From: Ailanthus altissimus
Lineage: Eukaryota; Streptophyta; Magnoliopsida; Sapindales; Simaroubaceae
Assembly (NCBI GenBank): GCA_946807835.1
Contig: CAMPEX010000001.1
Span: 8,943,001 to 9,007,000 of the forward strand
Direction: 5' to 3'
DNA length: 64,000 nt
Position 1 is the stretch's first letter. Every line of letters starts with the position of its first letter. A program made the position numbers and the translations under genes. Below, in pieces: positions 36,510 through 48,142 of this stretch. The notes under the pieces were generated by a model. It was not told where the DNA came from and searched no databases. It saw nothing but the letters and a program-made list of their open reading frames with translations.

Positions 36510-36965
36510 TTACATAGCTTTGAACACATTGAATGTTACTTCTTTATTTTGTACCCTCATAGTTAATTCTCTTTTTTGCATATCAATAAGGGTTCTCCCT
36601 GTTGTTAAGAATGGTCTTCCTAATATGATGGGTACCTCACGATCATCCTCCTTATCAAACACTATGAAATCTACTGGAAAGATGAACTTGTGAACCTTTA
36701 CTAAATTATCTCCAATAATGCCCATTGGATAGGTGAGTGAACGGTCTGCCAATTGTAAGGTGATATTAGTAGGTTTAGCTTTCACCAAACCTAACTTCTT
36801 GTAGATGGATAATGGCATTAAGTTGATGCTGGCGCCTAAATCACATAATGATTTGCCAAAGAATTTCTCCCCGATAGTGCATGGTATAGTGAAACTGCCC
36901 GGATCCTTCAATTTTGGTGGCAATTGCTTTTGCAATATTGCACTACATTCTTCGGTGAGTGCCAC
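36510..36965 (-). pseudogene. E6 aspartic protease (open, 151 codons)
   Basis: Minus strand. LPPKLKDPGSFTIPCTIG leads to the active site LCDLGASINLMPLSIYKK, and the second conserved block is VPIILGRPFLTTGR. The domain itself is uninterrupted and keeps the catalytic Asp, unlike E3. It ends VTFNVFKAM followed by a stop where RT should continue in frame. Confidence 0.88.
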
Positions 36966-36999
36966 GGTTTCATATTCAGCTAATCTCTTTTGTTTTTTA

Positions 37000-38700
37000 T
37001 AAGATGTCCTTCATGAACTTCACATAACTTGGCATTTGTTCCAAAGCATCTGCAAAATGTATGTTAATGTGGAGTTTCTTGAAGACATCTAAAAATTTTG
37101 AAAACTGCTTGTCCAACTTCTGTTTCTGTAGCCTTTGAGGAAATGGTGGAGGTGGATGGGGAGGCTGAACTGCAAGTTTTTGCGAAACTTTACTGGTTTG
37201 TGTTATTGCATTAGCATTTTTCTGCATTTCTTTACTGCTTTTTGCATTTTCCTGCTGCTGTTCATCATGCTATGCAGTAAATTTTGCATTTTTTCTGTAC
37301 TTCTGCATTATTTTCTTCATTACATTCTGTACTTTTCTCTACTTCTGCACTATTTGACGACAACTCCTTGCCACTTCTCAAAGAAATAGCTTTACATTGC
37401 TCATTATCCCTTCTAGGATTAACTTCAATATTGCTTGGTAAAGTCTCTTGAGGTCGATTATTTAATGCTGCAGCAAGTTGCCCTATTTGAGTTTCTAAAG
37501 TTTTCAAAGATGCAGAATGGTTTTGTAGAATAGCATCATTCGACTTCATATACTACATAAATATATCTTCCAATGATGTTTTCTTTTTCTGTGGGGGATG
37601 AAATCCGAGTGGGTTAGGTTTAAGTTGCTACCCTTGGTTTCCACCCTAAGAAAAATTAGGATGATTTCTCCACCCCGAATTATAATGATTTGAATATGGA
37701 TTATTCTACTGTCCATTATGGTTCCCCACATAGTTTGCTAACTCCATGCATTGCCTATTCCAGTGATTGTCACCACAGAAGTCACAAGTCGCATTTTGGA
37801 TCTTGATAGCATTCATAGAATCAAACCTCTTGGTTAAAATGTTGATCTGTGCAGCCAATGCATTGAAAACATCAATCTCATGAACTGCAGTAACCTTCCT
37901 TGGTGTAACTCTTTCAGCAGGCCATTGATAGCTATTGGATGACATCTTTTCCAATAACTCATATGCTTCTTCTATGGATTTATTCATCTGAGCTGTTCCA
38001 GCAGCGGTATCGATAATTGTTCTTAAATAATCCATTAGCCCATTGTAGAACGTTTGGACTAATAACCATTTAGGAACTCTATGATGGGGACACTTCCTCA
38101 ACATGTCATTGAACTGTTCCATGCCTCGTATAATGACTCACCTTCAATCTGCACAAATGAGGTGATGTCATTCCTCATCTTAGCTGTCTTCGCTGGTGGG
38201 AAAAACTTTGCTAAGAACTTTTGTGCTAGGTCATCCTACATTGATATAGATCTTGATGATAATGACATCAGCCAACAGTTGGCCTTATCCCTCAATGACA
38301 AAGGGAATAGTTGCAACTTGATGGCATCATCTGAAATCCCATTGAACTTGAATGTATCGCAAATCTCTAAAACATTCACAATATGCATGTTGGGATCATC
38401 ATTGAGAGCTCCACTGAATTGCACAGACTCCTTAAGCATTTGAATAGTACTTGGCCTAATTTCAAAATTGTTTGTATTAATAATAGGGCGCCGAATACTA
38501 GACTGAATACTTTCTGTTGTAGGAACAGCATAAACCCTCAACGATCTCTGCGGATTCATAAGCTCAAACACTGGATTGTTAATATTGTCATGATTCTCTG
38601 CCATGTTTCTGTTTTGATGTTGTTCTCGACAAAGTCTCCGGAATGTTCTTTCAATCTCAAGATTAAAAAATGTTGAATCTTCACTCTTAGTTCTTCGCAT
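37000..38700 (-). pseudogene. E6 gag
   Basis: Minus strand from 38700. The N-terminal block ends SLRDKANCWLMSL. The middle block (38122-37706) has EAYELLEKMSSNSYQWP and the zinc-knuckle-like CDFCGDNHWNRQC. The tail includes NHSASLKTLETQIGQLAAAL and the linker ALEQMPSYVKFMKDIL. Three or more frame breaks separate the blocks. Gag would package the element's RNA in a cytoplasmic particle. Confidence 0.85.
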
Positions 38701-38840
38701 AAATTGTCAAAACAAAAAAAAAATACAATTGGCAACTAGAATGGAAAAAAAAAACCAATAACAATAATGAAATAAAATAAAATCTGAAGTAAAAGTAAAA
38801 TAGTATGGTATTAGTATCGATCTAAGATTAGATAAAATAG

Positions 38841-38858
38841 TCCTCGACAACGGTGCCA
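38841..38858 (-). other. E6 primer binding site (tRNA-Asp type)
   Basis: On the minus strand TGGCACCGTTGTCGAGGA, six bases after the 5' LTR. Plant tRNA-Asp ends in the complement of TGGCGCCGTTGCCGGGGA, the usual site of Athila-like elements; three positions differ here. Confidence 0.85.
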
Positions 38859-38864
38859 AAAATT

Positions 38865-40262
38865 TGATATCTAATTTAATAACCTAGCGCAAGTGCATGC
38901 TTTTCGTACCAAGTAATATGGGACTAAGTCCAGATTATCGATCCCACGGAGACTATTGTTTTTATTTTCTTCAATCGAATACTAAAATCACTCTATTTTA
39001 CCTTTATCAAGACTAGCTTCAAGAATGGAGTTTAACTAACTAAATTATTGCTATTGAACTGAACCTAATTAAAATATTGCAAATACTTAGAGATAGAATT
39101 CACTAAATTGATAAGTAATCTAGGGTATCGACGCATCCCCTAGTAGTTCACTGAACCCTTTAACCCCTTAGTTATTTCCCTTTTTATCAATTGATTGGCT
39201 AGACACTGATTTCATCATAAGCTTCTGTCGACAGTCAAATGATAATATCACACCCTAACAATTACCTATATGTCTATGGTAATCCGAATAAGATGCAACT
39301 CATTAAGATTAAGTCTAATCAAACCATACATGCCACTTAGGTATATGTCTATCCTAGATGGAACTCACAGATGTTACCCTATGATGATGTATCAATCTAC
39401 CATAGGCCAAACACATAATTCCTTTCGTCAAAGTTATCATGGTTCCCAAACAATCAAAATAGTGATCAAGTATAATGAAGGCATTAAGCATAGATAGATT
39501 GAATCAATTAAGGGATAAAAGTTCATAACTAAGAGTTTAAGAGAATCAATTACATACTAGGTTCAATAACGTCTAACCCTAGATCAAAAGAAATTAGCTC
39601 ATGTTCAAAACAAGAATATCAAAGCAAAAGTATGAAAATATAATGAACGAAAATCATCTCTTAAAAGTAAGGAATAAAATAAAACAAGTGATGCCCTGAG
39701 TTGTTCTTCTTCCTCTTGTCTTGATTGCTCAAGAGTTGATTCCCTAATCTTCAATCTTCAATAACTTCACCTTGATTTCTTGGCTTGAATGTGTGTTTGT
39801 TGCTTGTGTTATTCTCCTTGCTAAGTCTCTCTATTTTTTCCTTAAAAGAGTATTTTTGTTGCTATGAGAAACCCTAGACGCGAGGAGCTTCGAATCCCAC
39901 CTTCAATAGGCGAGTTTAGAAGGGTATTTAAATATCCGCATGGGCGTCGCGGTGCTAGCCACGAGCACAGATCCGTTAAGACTTCGATGAGCACCGCGAT
40001 ACTGGGTGCTGAGTGTCGCGGAGCTTACTTACTGATCTGGGCACTGCGGCGCCCAACCACCTGCTACTACGCTACTTTCATATTTTGAGCGTACCTTCTT
40101 CGTTTGATGTCCGATTTGCCTCCCATTTGTTCCTATGCATACATTTTCCATCGTGCATCTGTTTATGATTAGAAAACACAATTAAATAGTCAAATACTTA
40201 TGATTTGGAGCAAAATAAAAAAGTTAAGTACAAATCCTACTAGTGCTTTTATGCCCCTATCA
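38865..40262 (-). repeat. E6 5' LTR
   Basis: On the minus strand it starts TGATAGGGGCATAAAAGC and ends TTAGATATCA next to the primer site. It contains a GC-rich island (39940-40060) homologous to that in the other LTR but with more TG/CA in place of CG. Confidence 0.9.
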
Positions 40263-43016
40263 GAAACAAAACTTAATACTAAAACAAACCAAAATGTGAT
40301 TCTAAAAAATCTATTGTTTGTACTTGCTATAACCAAAAACTTAGTAAGTGTGTCTAAACTTGTTGCTGAAAATGATGTGTTTATTGAATTCTTTTCTGAC
40401 TTGTGTTTGATAAAGGACAAGAAGGTAGGACTTGTGCTACTGAAATGTGTGAATGAGAATGGGTTATATAGACTGTTGTTACCTGGAATAAAACAGTCAC
40501 TTTTACTTGTAAATTCAAAATGCTACCTTTGTCAATGTATCAAATACTATCAACCAAGATCTGTGTTGTCTTTGTCTCCTGAAAATGCATTCACTTGTAA
40601 CATAAATAATGATCCGTGTAATGCAGCTGATCAATCCTTTAATTCTTTCTTCTGCAAGTCTTAAAAAAATTGTAAGTCTTTCCTTGTTTCTTCAAAGTGT
40701 CAGTTATTGAATCAAAAGGAATGTAACCTCTGGCATAAAAGGCTTGGTTATCCAAGTCATTTGATAATGAAATCAATTTCTAAACTTCACAAAGGTATCA
40801 ATACTTGCAATATAGATTGTAAACCTGATTTTTATTATGCATGTCAATTTGAAAAGTTACACAGAACACATTTTCCATCTCTAAATATTATAACTACAAA
40901 GCCCTTAGAATTGATTTATACAGATCTCTAGGGACCAGCCCCAACAGAATCAATTGATAGCTATAAATACAACATCAACTTTGTTGATGATTTCACTAGA
41001 TATAGTTGGATCTTTCCACTTAAACTAAAGTCAGAAGTATTCAATACCTTCATACAATTTCAGAAACAAGTAGAAAAGCAATTTGAATATCATATTAAGG
41101 CTTTACAATTTGATGGAGGGGTGAGTTTAGGACCTTCCTTGATTACTTGAAGCAAAATGGTGTCCAAATTAGAATAACTTGCCCTCACACTCATCACCAA
41201 AATGGAATTGTTGAGAGAAAATATAGGCATATAGTTGAGACTGGTCTTACCTTACTTGCTCAAGCAAAAATGCCCATCTCTTTTTGGTGGGAAGCTTTTC
41301 ACATAGCAACTTACCTAATAAACAGGCTATTAACACCTATTTTCCAATATCAATCAACTTACTTCAAGCTTTTCCACCTATACAACCAACCCAACAGTCC
41401 TTATCTACACATCTCATTATCACAAAATCCAAGTTAGGCATATTCAAGCCAAATGTCTACTCAAGTCAATCAGGAGTAACTCATTCTGAGCCTAAAACAG
41501 TTAAAGAAGCACTGTCAGATCAGAGATGGAAAACAGTAATGGAAGAAGAGTATAATGCTCTCATGAAAAACAGAACTTGGACTCTTGTTCTAGCTGAATA
41601 TGATCCTAAAGTTGTTAACTACAAATAGGTGTTCAGAACCAAATTTAATGCAGATGGATCAGTATCAAAATATAAAGCTAGATTGGTGGCCAAAGGTTTC
41701 CTACAAACACCAGGTGTGGATTATTTTGAAACTTTCAATCCTGTAATCAAGGCATCTACAGTGAAATTGGTCCTAAGCATGGCTATCATAAGTGGGTGGT
41801 TATTAGACAAATTAACATCAATAATACTTTCCTAAATGGTGACTTAACTGAAGCTATTTATATATCTCAACCTGAAGGTTTATAAGTGATAAATTTCCCT
41901 CTTATGTTTGCAAATTGAATAAAGCTCTCTATGGTCTTAAACAGGCTCCAAGAGTATGGTTTAATAAACTCAAGCAAGCTCTCTTTCAATGGCAGTTTCA
42001 GAATTCCAAAGCAGATCCTTCTCTGTTCTTCAAACACATAAATGGTAGGCTTATTCTAGTTCTCATTTATGTGCATGATATCATCATTACAAGTCATTCA
42101 TTTGGTTATCTAGAAAACTTCATCACCATTCTTGGGTCTACATTTGCCTTAAAAGACTTGGGCAGTTTTAATTATTTTCTAGGCATAGAGGTTCATCCTA
42201 CTGTCAATGGGATTCATCTGACACAAACCAAATACATTTCCGATCTATTATCAAGAGCTAATATGCTGGATTGTAAATGGTCTGACATACCAATGAACTC
42301 AGGTCAGAAACTCTACAAAGATGATGATGTAGCTTTTACAAATCCAACAACTTATAGAAGCATCATTGGTGCCTTACAGTATGTAACTTTGATAGGGCCT
42401 GAATTATCATTCTCAGTGCATAAACTCAACCAATTCTTGGCTTGTCCTTCAGTCAAGCATTGGTAGGCCCGTAAACGTATTCTAAGATACCTTAAATCCA
42501 CTCCTACACATGGTCTTGAAATAGTTAAATCTGGAAACATGACTTTAACTACCTATTCAGATGCTGATTAGGGGTCAGATCCAGGTGATAGAAAATCTAT
42601 TAAGGGATATTGTGTTTATCTTGGCAACAACCTTATTTCTTGGTCATCTAAGAAATAGAATATGGTGGCTAGATCTTTAGCAGAGGCAGAATATAGAGCA
42701 TTAGCATCAGCTTGCTCAGAAGTGTTATGGTTAAAATCATTATTTTCTGAGTTAACCATTCAACTACCTTAAGTTCCAATAATATGGTGTGATAATCAAA
42801 GTGCTTAAGCTTTAGCACTTAATCCAGTATTCCATGCCCGTACCAAACACATTGAATTGGACATTTATTTCATTTGAGACAAAATAACAACCAAAAAAGT
42901 GGAGGTTTGATTTGTTCCAAGTCTTGACTAAACAGCCGATATATTTATAAAACCATTGTCACTCACCAAGTTTCTTTATCTTAAACACGAGCTTCAGGTC
43001 TATGCACGACCTTCAG
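40263..43016 (+). pseudogene. E5 pol after E6: protease tail, integrase, RT, RNase H
   Basis: Resumes with ETKLNTKTNQNVILKN and LVSVSKL. The integrase zinc region is CNLWHKRLGYPSHLIMKS and the core FVDDFTRYSWIFPLKLKSE. A frameshift follows at about 41115, then HHQNGIVERKYRHIVETGLT. The integrase C-terminus is deleted at about 41340-41440. RT (41450-42470) has the active site as YVHD at 42068-42079 instead of YVDD, which kills it. RNase H (42480-43010) carries several TAG/TAA codons. It is about 3 kb, as in E7. Confidence 0.9.
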
Positions 43017-43028
43017 CTTAAAGGGGGA
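43017..43028 (+). other. E5 polypurine tract
   Basis: CTTAAAGGGGGA directly before the 3' LTR start TGTAAGAG. Confidence 0.85.
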
Positions 43029-43378
43029 TGTAAGAGTATGGTGGATTTTAGATTTTAGTATTGGCCATTGGATTGTTGAATAAATGAAGATGGATAATCT
43101 GATGGCCAGAACATATGTTGGCCATTGGATTTATCCTACATTACAAATGGATGGTAAAGGATCAGTGTTAAAGCAAATGCAGAATTGAAGAACTAGTTAT
43201 TATATTGACAAGACCAAGTTTAGTGTGTTAAAGGTTGTTATGCAAAAGGACAAAGTCTGTTATGAAATTTTCGCTAAAACTAGAAGTTAGTTGAGTTATT
43301 CTTCATCTTGTATTTCTTGTAGTATAAATAGCAGATACAGTGTGCATGGTAAATACAATCAATATCAGAATTAGAAGC
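43029..43378 (+). repeat. E5 3' LTR, left part
   Basis: 350 bp matching 26781-27130. It is interrupted by S4 after TTAGAAGC and continues at 45790. Confidence 0.92.
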
Positions 43379-45784
43379 TGTTGGGTGTTTATTATAGAGT
43401 GTGTGATTATACGAATGTGTGCGTAATTTCAAAAATTACCATATGCACAGCGGAAGCATGTTACAAAATACACCCATTTTAACAATTTCAACATATATCA
43501 CATATATGCATAAGTATAACAATTATACAATAATAAATGATGAACAATATTGTATTATAACATAATGTAAAATACTCACCTAATGAAGGTAGCTTTACAA
43601 AATCTTCAAGTCTTTCACCAATCCATGTGAAGAGCTCACCTTGAAGTATATGTTGAACAATTCTAGTCCATAACTTTTGGCGGGATTAAGGAGCTAGAAT
43701 GGTAGCTTAGTATATAGAATTTTCAGCACTTGTATTCAAACTCTTTTGAATATAATTTTTGTTTCTTAAATGGAGATGGTAAATATTTTCTATACAACTC
43801 TTGTATTAATTAAAAATCTTTAACATATAACTCTTGTATATTAATCGTAGAAACAATTTCTACATGATAATTATTTTGAACAACTCTTTGCAAAATAATT
43901 ATCTTTTTCTCTATTTACATATCATTCATTTTTGGCCATCCATTAAAGAAGGAGATGAAGAGAAGTTTGTTTATTTTTCAACACTTGAAAGAATAAAACT
44001 CAAAAAACTCTCTCTTACCTCTCTTCCTCCCATTGCCAAATTCTTCTCCCAAAATTGAATGAATGAAAAATTATTTTGCCAAAATTCATTTTGTTTATTC
44101 AACACTTTGATTAAACAAAATGAAGTGCTCCACCAATTTTATTGTTGGTCTCCCATTTAGAATTAATTAAATCAAGCACTAGAATAATGGCCACCTAAAT
44201 TAATCTTTACCTAACAATTATAATTACTTTAATTATAATGGGTAATTAAATGGCCAACATCTAGGCCACTCATTGTATTAAAATACAATGCCATGATCTA
44301 TATATATTTTAATATTATCTAATAATATAATAATAATATATGATTTAATTATTCAAAATAATTTTGAATAATTACTTTTTACCTTACTAATTTTTACTAC
44401 CATGGTTAAATGGTAAAAATGTAAAATCAAATCATGGAACAAATTTTGTCATTTGTCAATATTCTATTAATTAACAACCCTTATTAATTAATTAAGTGAT
44501 GTACTTAACAATTAAGTCTTGACAAATGTACAATCCGAGCGATCCCTAAACAATCGTTTTCTCTTGCTGAAATTTATTGGATCGAACTATTCAATCCAAT
44601 CCGCTACCCCAGTGCACAACGAGTATACTTCATATTGTGAGACTCTCTAGGTCCACACCTAATTTGTCATATAGAGCTCCTCCATACGTCCGTGAACAAT
44701 GTCCCACACACACGTTACGGATATTACAAATTAGCATGTTAGACCATACAAGTTGAGGTTATTACATATTCGTATAATCCTTCCATCATTTATATCCTTG
44801 AAGAGTAGAGATATAGATCATCACCGTCAAATCTCTATTTGCTCAACCATGAACTTATCTCCAGATTTATATTTCATTAAACAATATCCACAAACACTTT
44901 TGTGATATTGTTTATTCCTCTGGAATATCTTTTCTGAGGTTTATGCTTGCGGCCACAAGACTTTCTGAAATACAATCTCGGAGCATTAGGATATACAACC
45001 CACTCATATGAGCTGGTGGATCCCATATCTATGCACACCGAACTCCATGAGCATCGGACCATACCCAGTGACACCCAGTGGTCAGACCATGAAAGGTTTC
45101 TGACATGTGTGGAACCAAAGCATGATGGATCACTCACAAGCCCACCGTGGCGCTCAGGTCAAAGGACCACAAATACTACTCAACTCAGAACACCTTCCAT
45201 TGATGGCTTTATGAGATGTCTATTGGATGTCTTCGTGAGTCTGTTCAATATCCAGTCTTTACTGAATACCTGTATCTCTATATGAGCTTCCTACTAAGCT
45301 CATGGTTTGCTAAGACTAACCATCTGGACCATCCAGATATAGACATACACTAATCTATATTAATAGGTTCCACCGATAGACCCGCATCGATGAAATTAGA
45401 TTAGGAACATTATATTTGAGAACATACTTGCATAATGACATTTCCTAGCACCATCTGCAACTCCTTGCAGCTATGTCATTACTAATATATTCTTAGGTCA
45501 TTGTCCCATTTCAGACAATGCTCTAACTCCTTAGATTTTGCTAACTCTTAGTACGACTAACTCTTAGTGTTTATAACTATTAGCGTTGCTAACTCTTAGC
45601 CCTGGTCTAAACTCTTTTAGACCAAATCTAAACTCCTTCAGATCATACAATGTCTAAAACATTACAAGCATCTTACCATTTAATAAAAATAATATTAATG
45701 ATTTTATTAGAAATAATAATTGTATAAATACAATCACTATATATTTATACATTATGGGATGGCACGTAAGCATAAATCCCAACA
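43379..45784 (-). repeat. S4: solo LTR in the E5 3' LTR, with GAAGC duplication
   Basis: TGTTGGGTG ... ATCCCAACA, 2406 bp, flanked by GAAGC at 43374-43378 and 45785-45789. The uninterrupted site is visible in the E5 5' LTR (AGAAGCTACTCTAC, 27124-27137), so borders are exact. Its minus strand begins TGTTGGGATTTATGCTTACGTGCC, the same family as S2 and the E1 LTR. It is about 260 bp longer than those two. No internal sequence remains. Confidence 0.95.
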
Positions 45785-45789
45785 GAAGC

Positions 45790-45871
45790 TACTCTGCTTA
45801 TTTTCTCATAATTCTCTTCTCTCGTTTTCCTTCATTTTCTTCCAAAACAAATAGAGTTCTAAATCCTTTTA
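45790..45871 (+). repeat. E5 3' LTR, right part
   Basis: 82 bp matching 27131-27212 (TACTCTGCTTATTTTCTC...). It is followed by the AAACA duplication at 45872-45876. Confidence 0.92.
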
Positions 45872-45876
45872 AAACA

Positions 45877-47346
45877 AAAATAAGTCGGACATTACACTAT
45901 CACTAACCCAAACATGCCAAAGCACAACCTCACTAAGAACAACATCATCTCAACTCTCTTAAAATAAATAAATTTATAGAATAATAATAATAATATCCAC
46001 AGGCTTGAAGATAGTCACTATAAGAGTGGAGTGAGCTATCCAAAGGTTGTTGCTCACTCATATAAGATAGCCATTGTCGTTCGTTAGAGATGCACTGTAA
46101 GAAACACCAAATAAGACGATTTATGCCCTCACAATCCCTTCACCACCAACTAGAATAGTCATCATTCACTAAACAAGTGTAGAAAAACAAGATAAATGTG
46201 AGTAAAGGAAGAAGAGGGATAGGCAAAGATGGTGGCTGTAAGAGAGACGAGCAAAAATAATGATTGTAAAAATAATTGAAACTATATATATATACTCTCT
46301 ATGGCATGATGGACAAAGCTAAAAGTGGAAGAGAAAGAATAAATTTTAAATTCTTTAAAAGAGATATTTATCTCTGATTGAAAACCCTTAGTTTTCCCTT
46401 CAAAATCTCTCAAACGCTCTTTTATTCAAGTATGTTTTAATTGCAAGCTTAAAGGATGCTAGAAACGTGGGTCATCAAGAAGAATGGATCATAGGCTAAC
46501 AAAAGAGGCAAGAAGAAGTTGCTTGCAGGGCCGTGAAGATCAATTTGTTCATGGGCCAGAGGAAGAAGCTGCTCATAGGCCAAAGAACCAGGAACCACTC
46601 ATAGGCCATAAAAGACTGAATCAAGTAGAAAAGACCTGGGTGACGGTTGAAGATCAACTTCCCATATAATGAGCCCGACATCAATAATAAAGTCTATTCT
46701 TGTATAAATTAATGTACAATCTATTTTGTTTCTTATATATATGTTTTTTTACATTTCACTTATAAAATCAAAAAATAAATCCCTAGTTCATTGTATTAAG
46801 CCTATTTCACAATTTGTGAAATAGATTATTTAAAAGAGGAATAAGTGTAAGAGCCCAAAACTTAAATTACATTTTGAGTAATTAATTAGGACATTTTTAT
46901 ATAAAACCCATTAAGGGCATAAAATGCCTACCGAGAGTATTATTGTGATCTCTCAACTCATAGACTTTTCCCTCACAATAAAAGAGATCCATTAAAACTA
47001 ATCAAAATACACAATTCATTTTCTCAAAATTCTTTATCTTTAGAAATCTAAATTCTCTAACTTCTCTCTAAAAAATACCAATTAAGCTTGAGATTATTTG
47101 ATCAATAGAGACCCATAATCCTCTAATTTATAGGGTTGTTTCATATTTACAAGTATAAGATTGATACATAGAAAATAGATTTAATGTGGGGCAAAGTAGA
47201 TTTTTTATTCAATTCTGCACAAACCAATTGTGTTGATAGACTATTACTTCCTGCCTTCATCGTCTATGTTTAGATTTTAACCCCAAACAAACACTAATTA
47301 ATCTAAAAATCACTTATACTACTATGTTCCTGGTTTTTTTTTCTAA
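45877..47346. other. Spacer between E5 and the CAX relic
   Basis: AT-rich with no recognised gene. A 61-codon ORF at 46484-46669 is made largely of imperfect copies of CATAGGCCA/CATGGGCCA words and has no family signature. The upstream exons expected for a complete CAX gene are not found here. Confidence 0.5.
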
Positions 47347-47572
47347 GGAGCATCCAAATCTTGGAACATCCTGACTGTTATTACTATCATCATCCTTTCA
47401 ATTGTGGAACATGGTGTTGAAATTGTGTTTGTTATGAATGATAAGCTTGTGAGTGCTTATTATATTGCTTGTCTTATTAATTGTTTATTAGTGATTCATT
47501 AGACTTAATTTTCTCCTGGATATCACACTTGGAGTTGCAATGGGATCATCTATGCGACTACTAATATTTGTG
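47347..47572 (+). pseudogene. CAX-type cation/proton exchanger relic, left exons
   Basis: 47347-47448 reads SWNILTVITIIILSIV, EHGVEIVFVMNDKL. This matches the CAX core SWGIP..FISIILLPIVGNAAEHA.AI.FA.K.KL with the GNAA part of the signature deleted. A donor-like GTGAGT follows at 47449. 47519-47572 reads DITLGVAMGSSMRLLIFV, matching DISLGVAIGSSTQISMFV, though the acceptor AG is lost (CTCCTG). CAX proteins exchange Ca2+ or Mn2+ for protons at the vacuole membrane. N-terminal exons are absent, so this is a fragment. E7 inserted 96 bp downstream, in the next intron. Confidence 0.72.
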
Positions 47573-47663
47573 CAAGCAATTGTTGATGAGTTAATGCTAA
47601 TTAGCCACCATTGTACTCACATTGTTGGCCATAATCAACCATCAATTCCAATTTCTTGACGTG

Positions 47664-47668
47664 GGATT
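47664..47668. repeat. E7 target-site duplication, left
   Basis: GGATT before the 5' LTR; its partner is at 53043-53047. Confidence 0.9.
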
Positions 47669-48128
47669 TGAAAGAGAGAAACAATAGCAGCAAGCTGATC
47701 CCAGAAGTAACTCAATAGCAAGCAGTTAGCTGATCCCAGAATAGCCTAACAGCAGCAGCTGATTACAGAGTAGTGCCACGTCAGCTGATACACCAAGCTG
47801 ACTTGGCACACCAATATGTAACAAATCAGTATTCTGGCATAACAGAATTGAAGACTGAACACAGGGCGTGTGACTGTTAAATGCTGAAATTAAAGGAAAG
47901 TTGTTACAGGTTGTTAAGAGGTTCCCGCAAAAATTAATGTGTGTTAAAGCCTTATGTGCTGAGTCAAGGACTATAAATAAGAGGCCTTGACGTATTGTAT
48001 AATCAATCAAAAATTACAATAAAAGAAAGAAGTTCTCATCTTGCATTTTTCTCACATTTAACCTTTCCGGGAAAGTCATCTACTTTCCAGGAAAATATCT
48101 AGCTAAGCATTTCTTGTGTTTTCTTTCA
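47669..48128 (+). repeat. E7 5' LTR
   Basis: TGAAAGAGAGAAACAATAGC ... TTTTCTTTCA, with TATAAATA at 47972-47979. The primer site follows at once. Confidence 0.93.
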
Positions 48129-48140
48129 TGGTATCAGAGT
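48129..48140 (+). other. E7 primer binding site
   Basis: TGGTATCAGAGT, complementary to initiator Met-tRNA apart from the last base. Confidence 0.88.
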
Positions 48141-48142
48141 CA

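Larger units (their letters stand above)
28439..40262 (-). mobile_element. E6: Athila-like Ty3/gypsy element nested in E5
   Basis: LTRs are at 28439-29833 and 38865-40262 (1395 and 1398 bp). On the minus strand, in order, come a tRNA-Asp-type primer site, gag, protease, RT, RNase H, integrase, a third ORF, a long 3' region, and a purine tract AAGTTTGGGGGTATT. All genes are broken by stops or frameshifts. The 5' LTR is the right-hand one. Flanks are TCAGG on the left and GAAAC on the right, so there is no target duplication, and about 19 codons of E5 protease are missing at the junction. Confidence 0.93.
26781..45871 (+). mobile_element. E5: Ty1/copia element enlarged by two nested insertions
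   Basis: It has LTRs of 432 bp each once S4 is removed from the 3' copy. A perfect AAACA duplication lies at 26776-26780 and 45872-45876. A tRNA-Met-type primer site and a CTTAAAGGGGGA polypurine tract are present. The LTRs differ at about 28 of 432 sites by eye (6-7 %). E6 occupies 28439-40262 and S4 43379-45784; without them the element is about 4.9 kb. The coding style (GRAERKHRHLVETGLTLL-like integrase text) resembles Ale/Retrofit-type copia elements and is closest in this window to E7. Confidence 0.93.

Noticed and set aside
46484..46669. 61-codon ORF with CATAGGCC repeats as a small gene
   Set aside because: It is built of imperfect short repeats and has no conserved motif or gene context.
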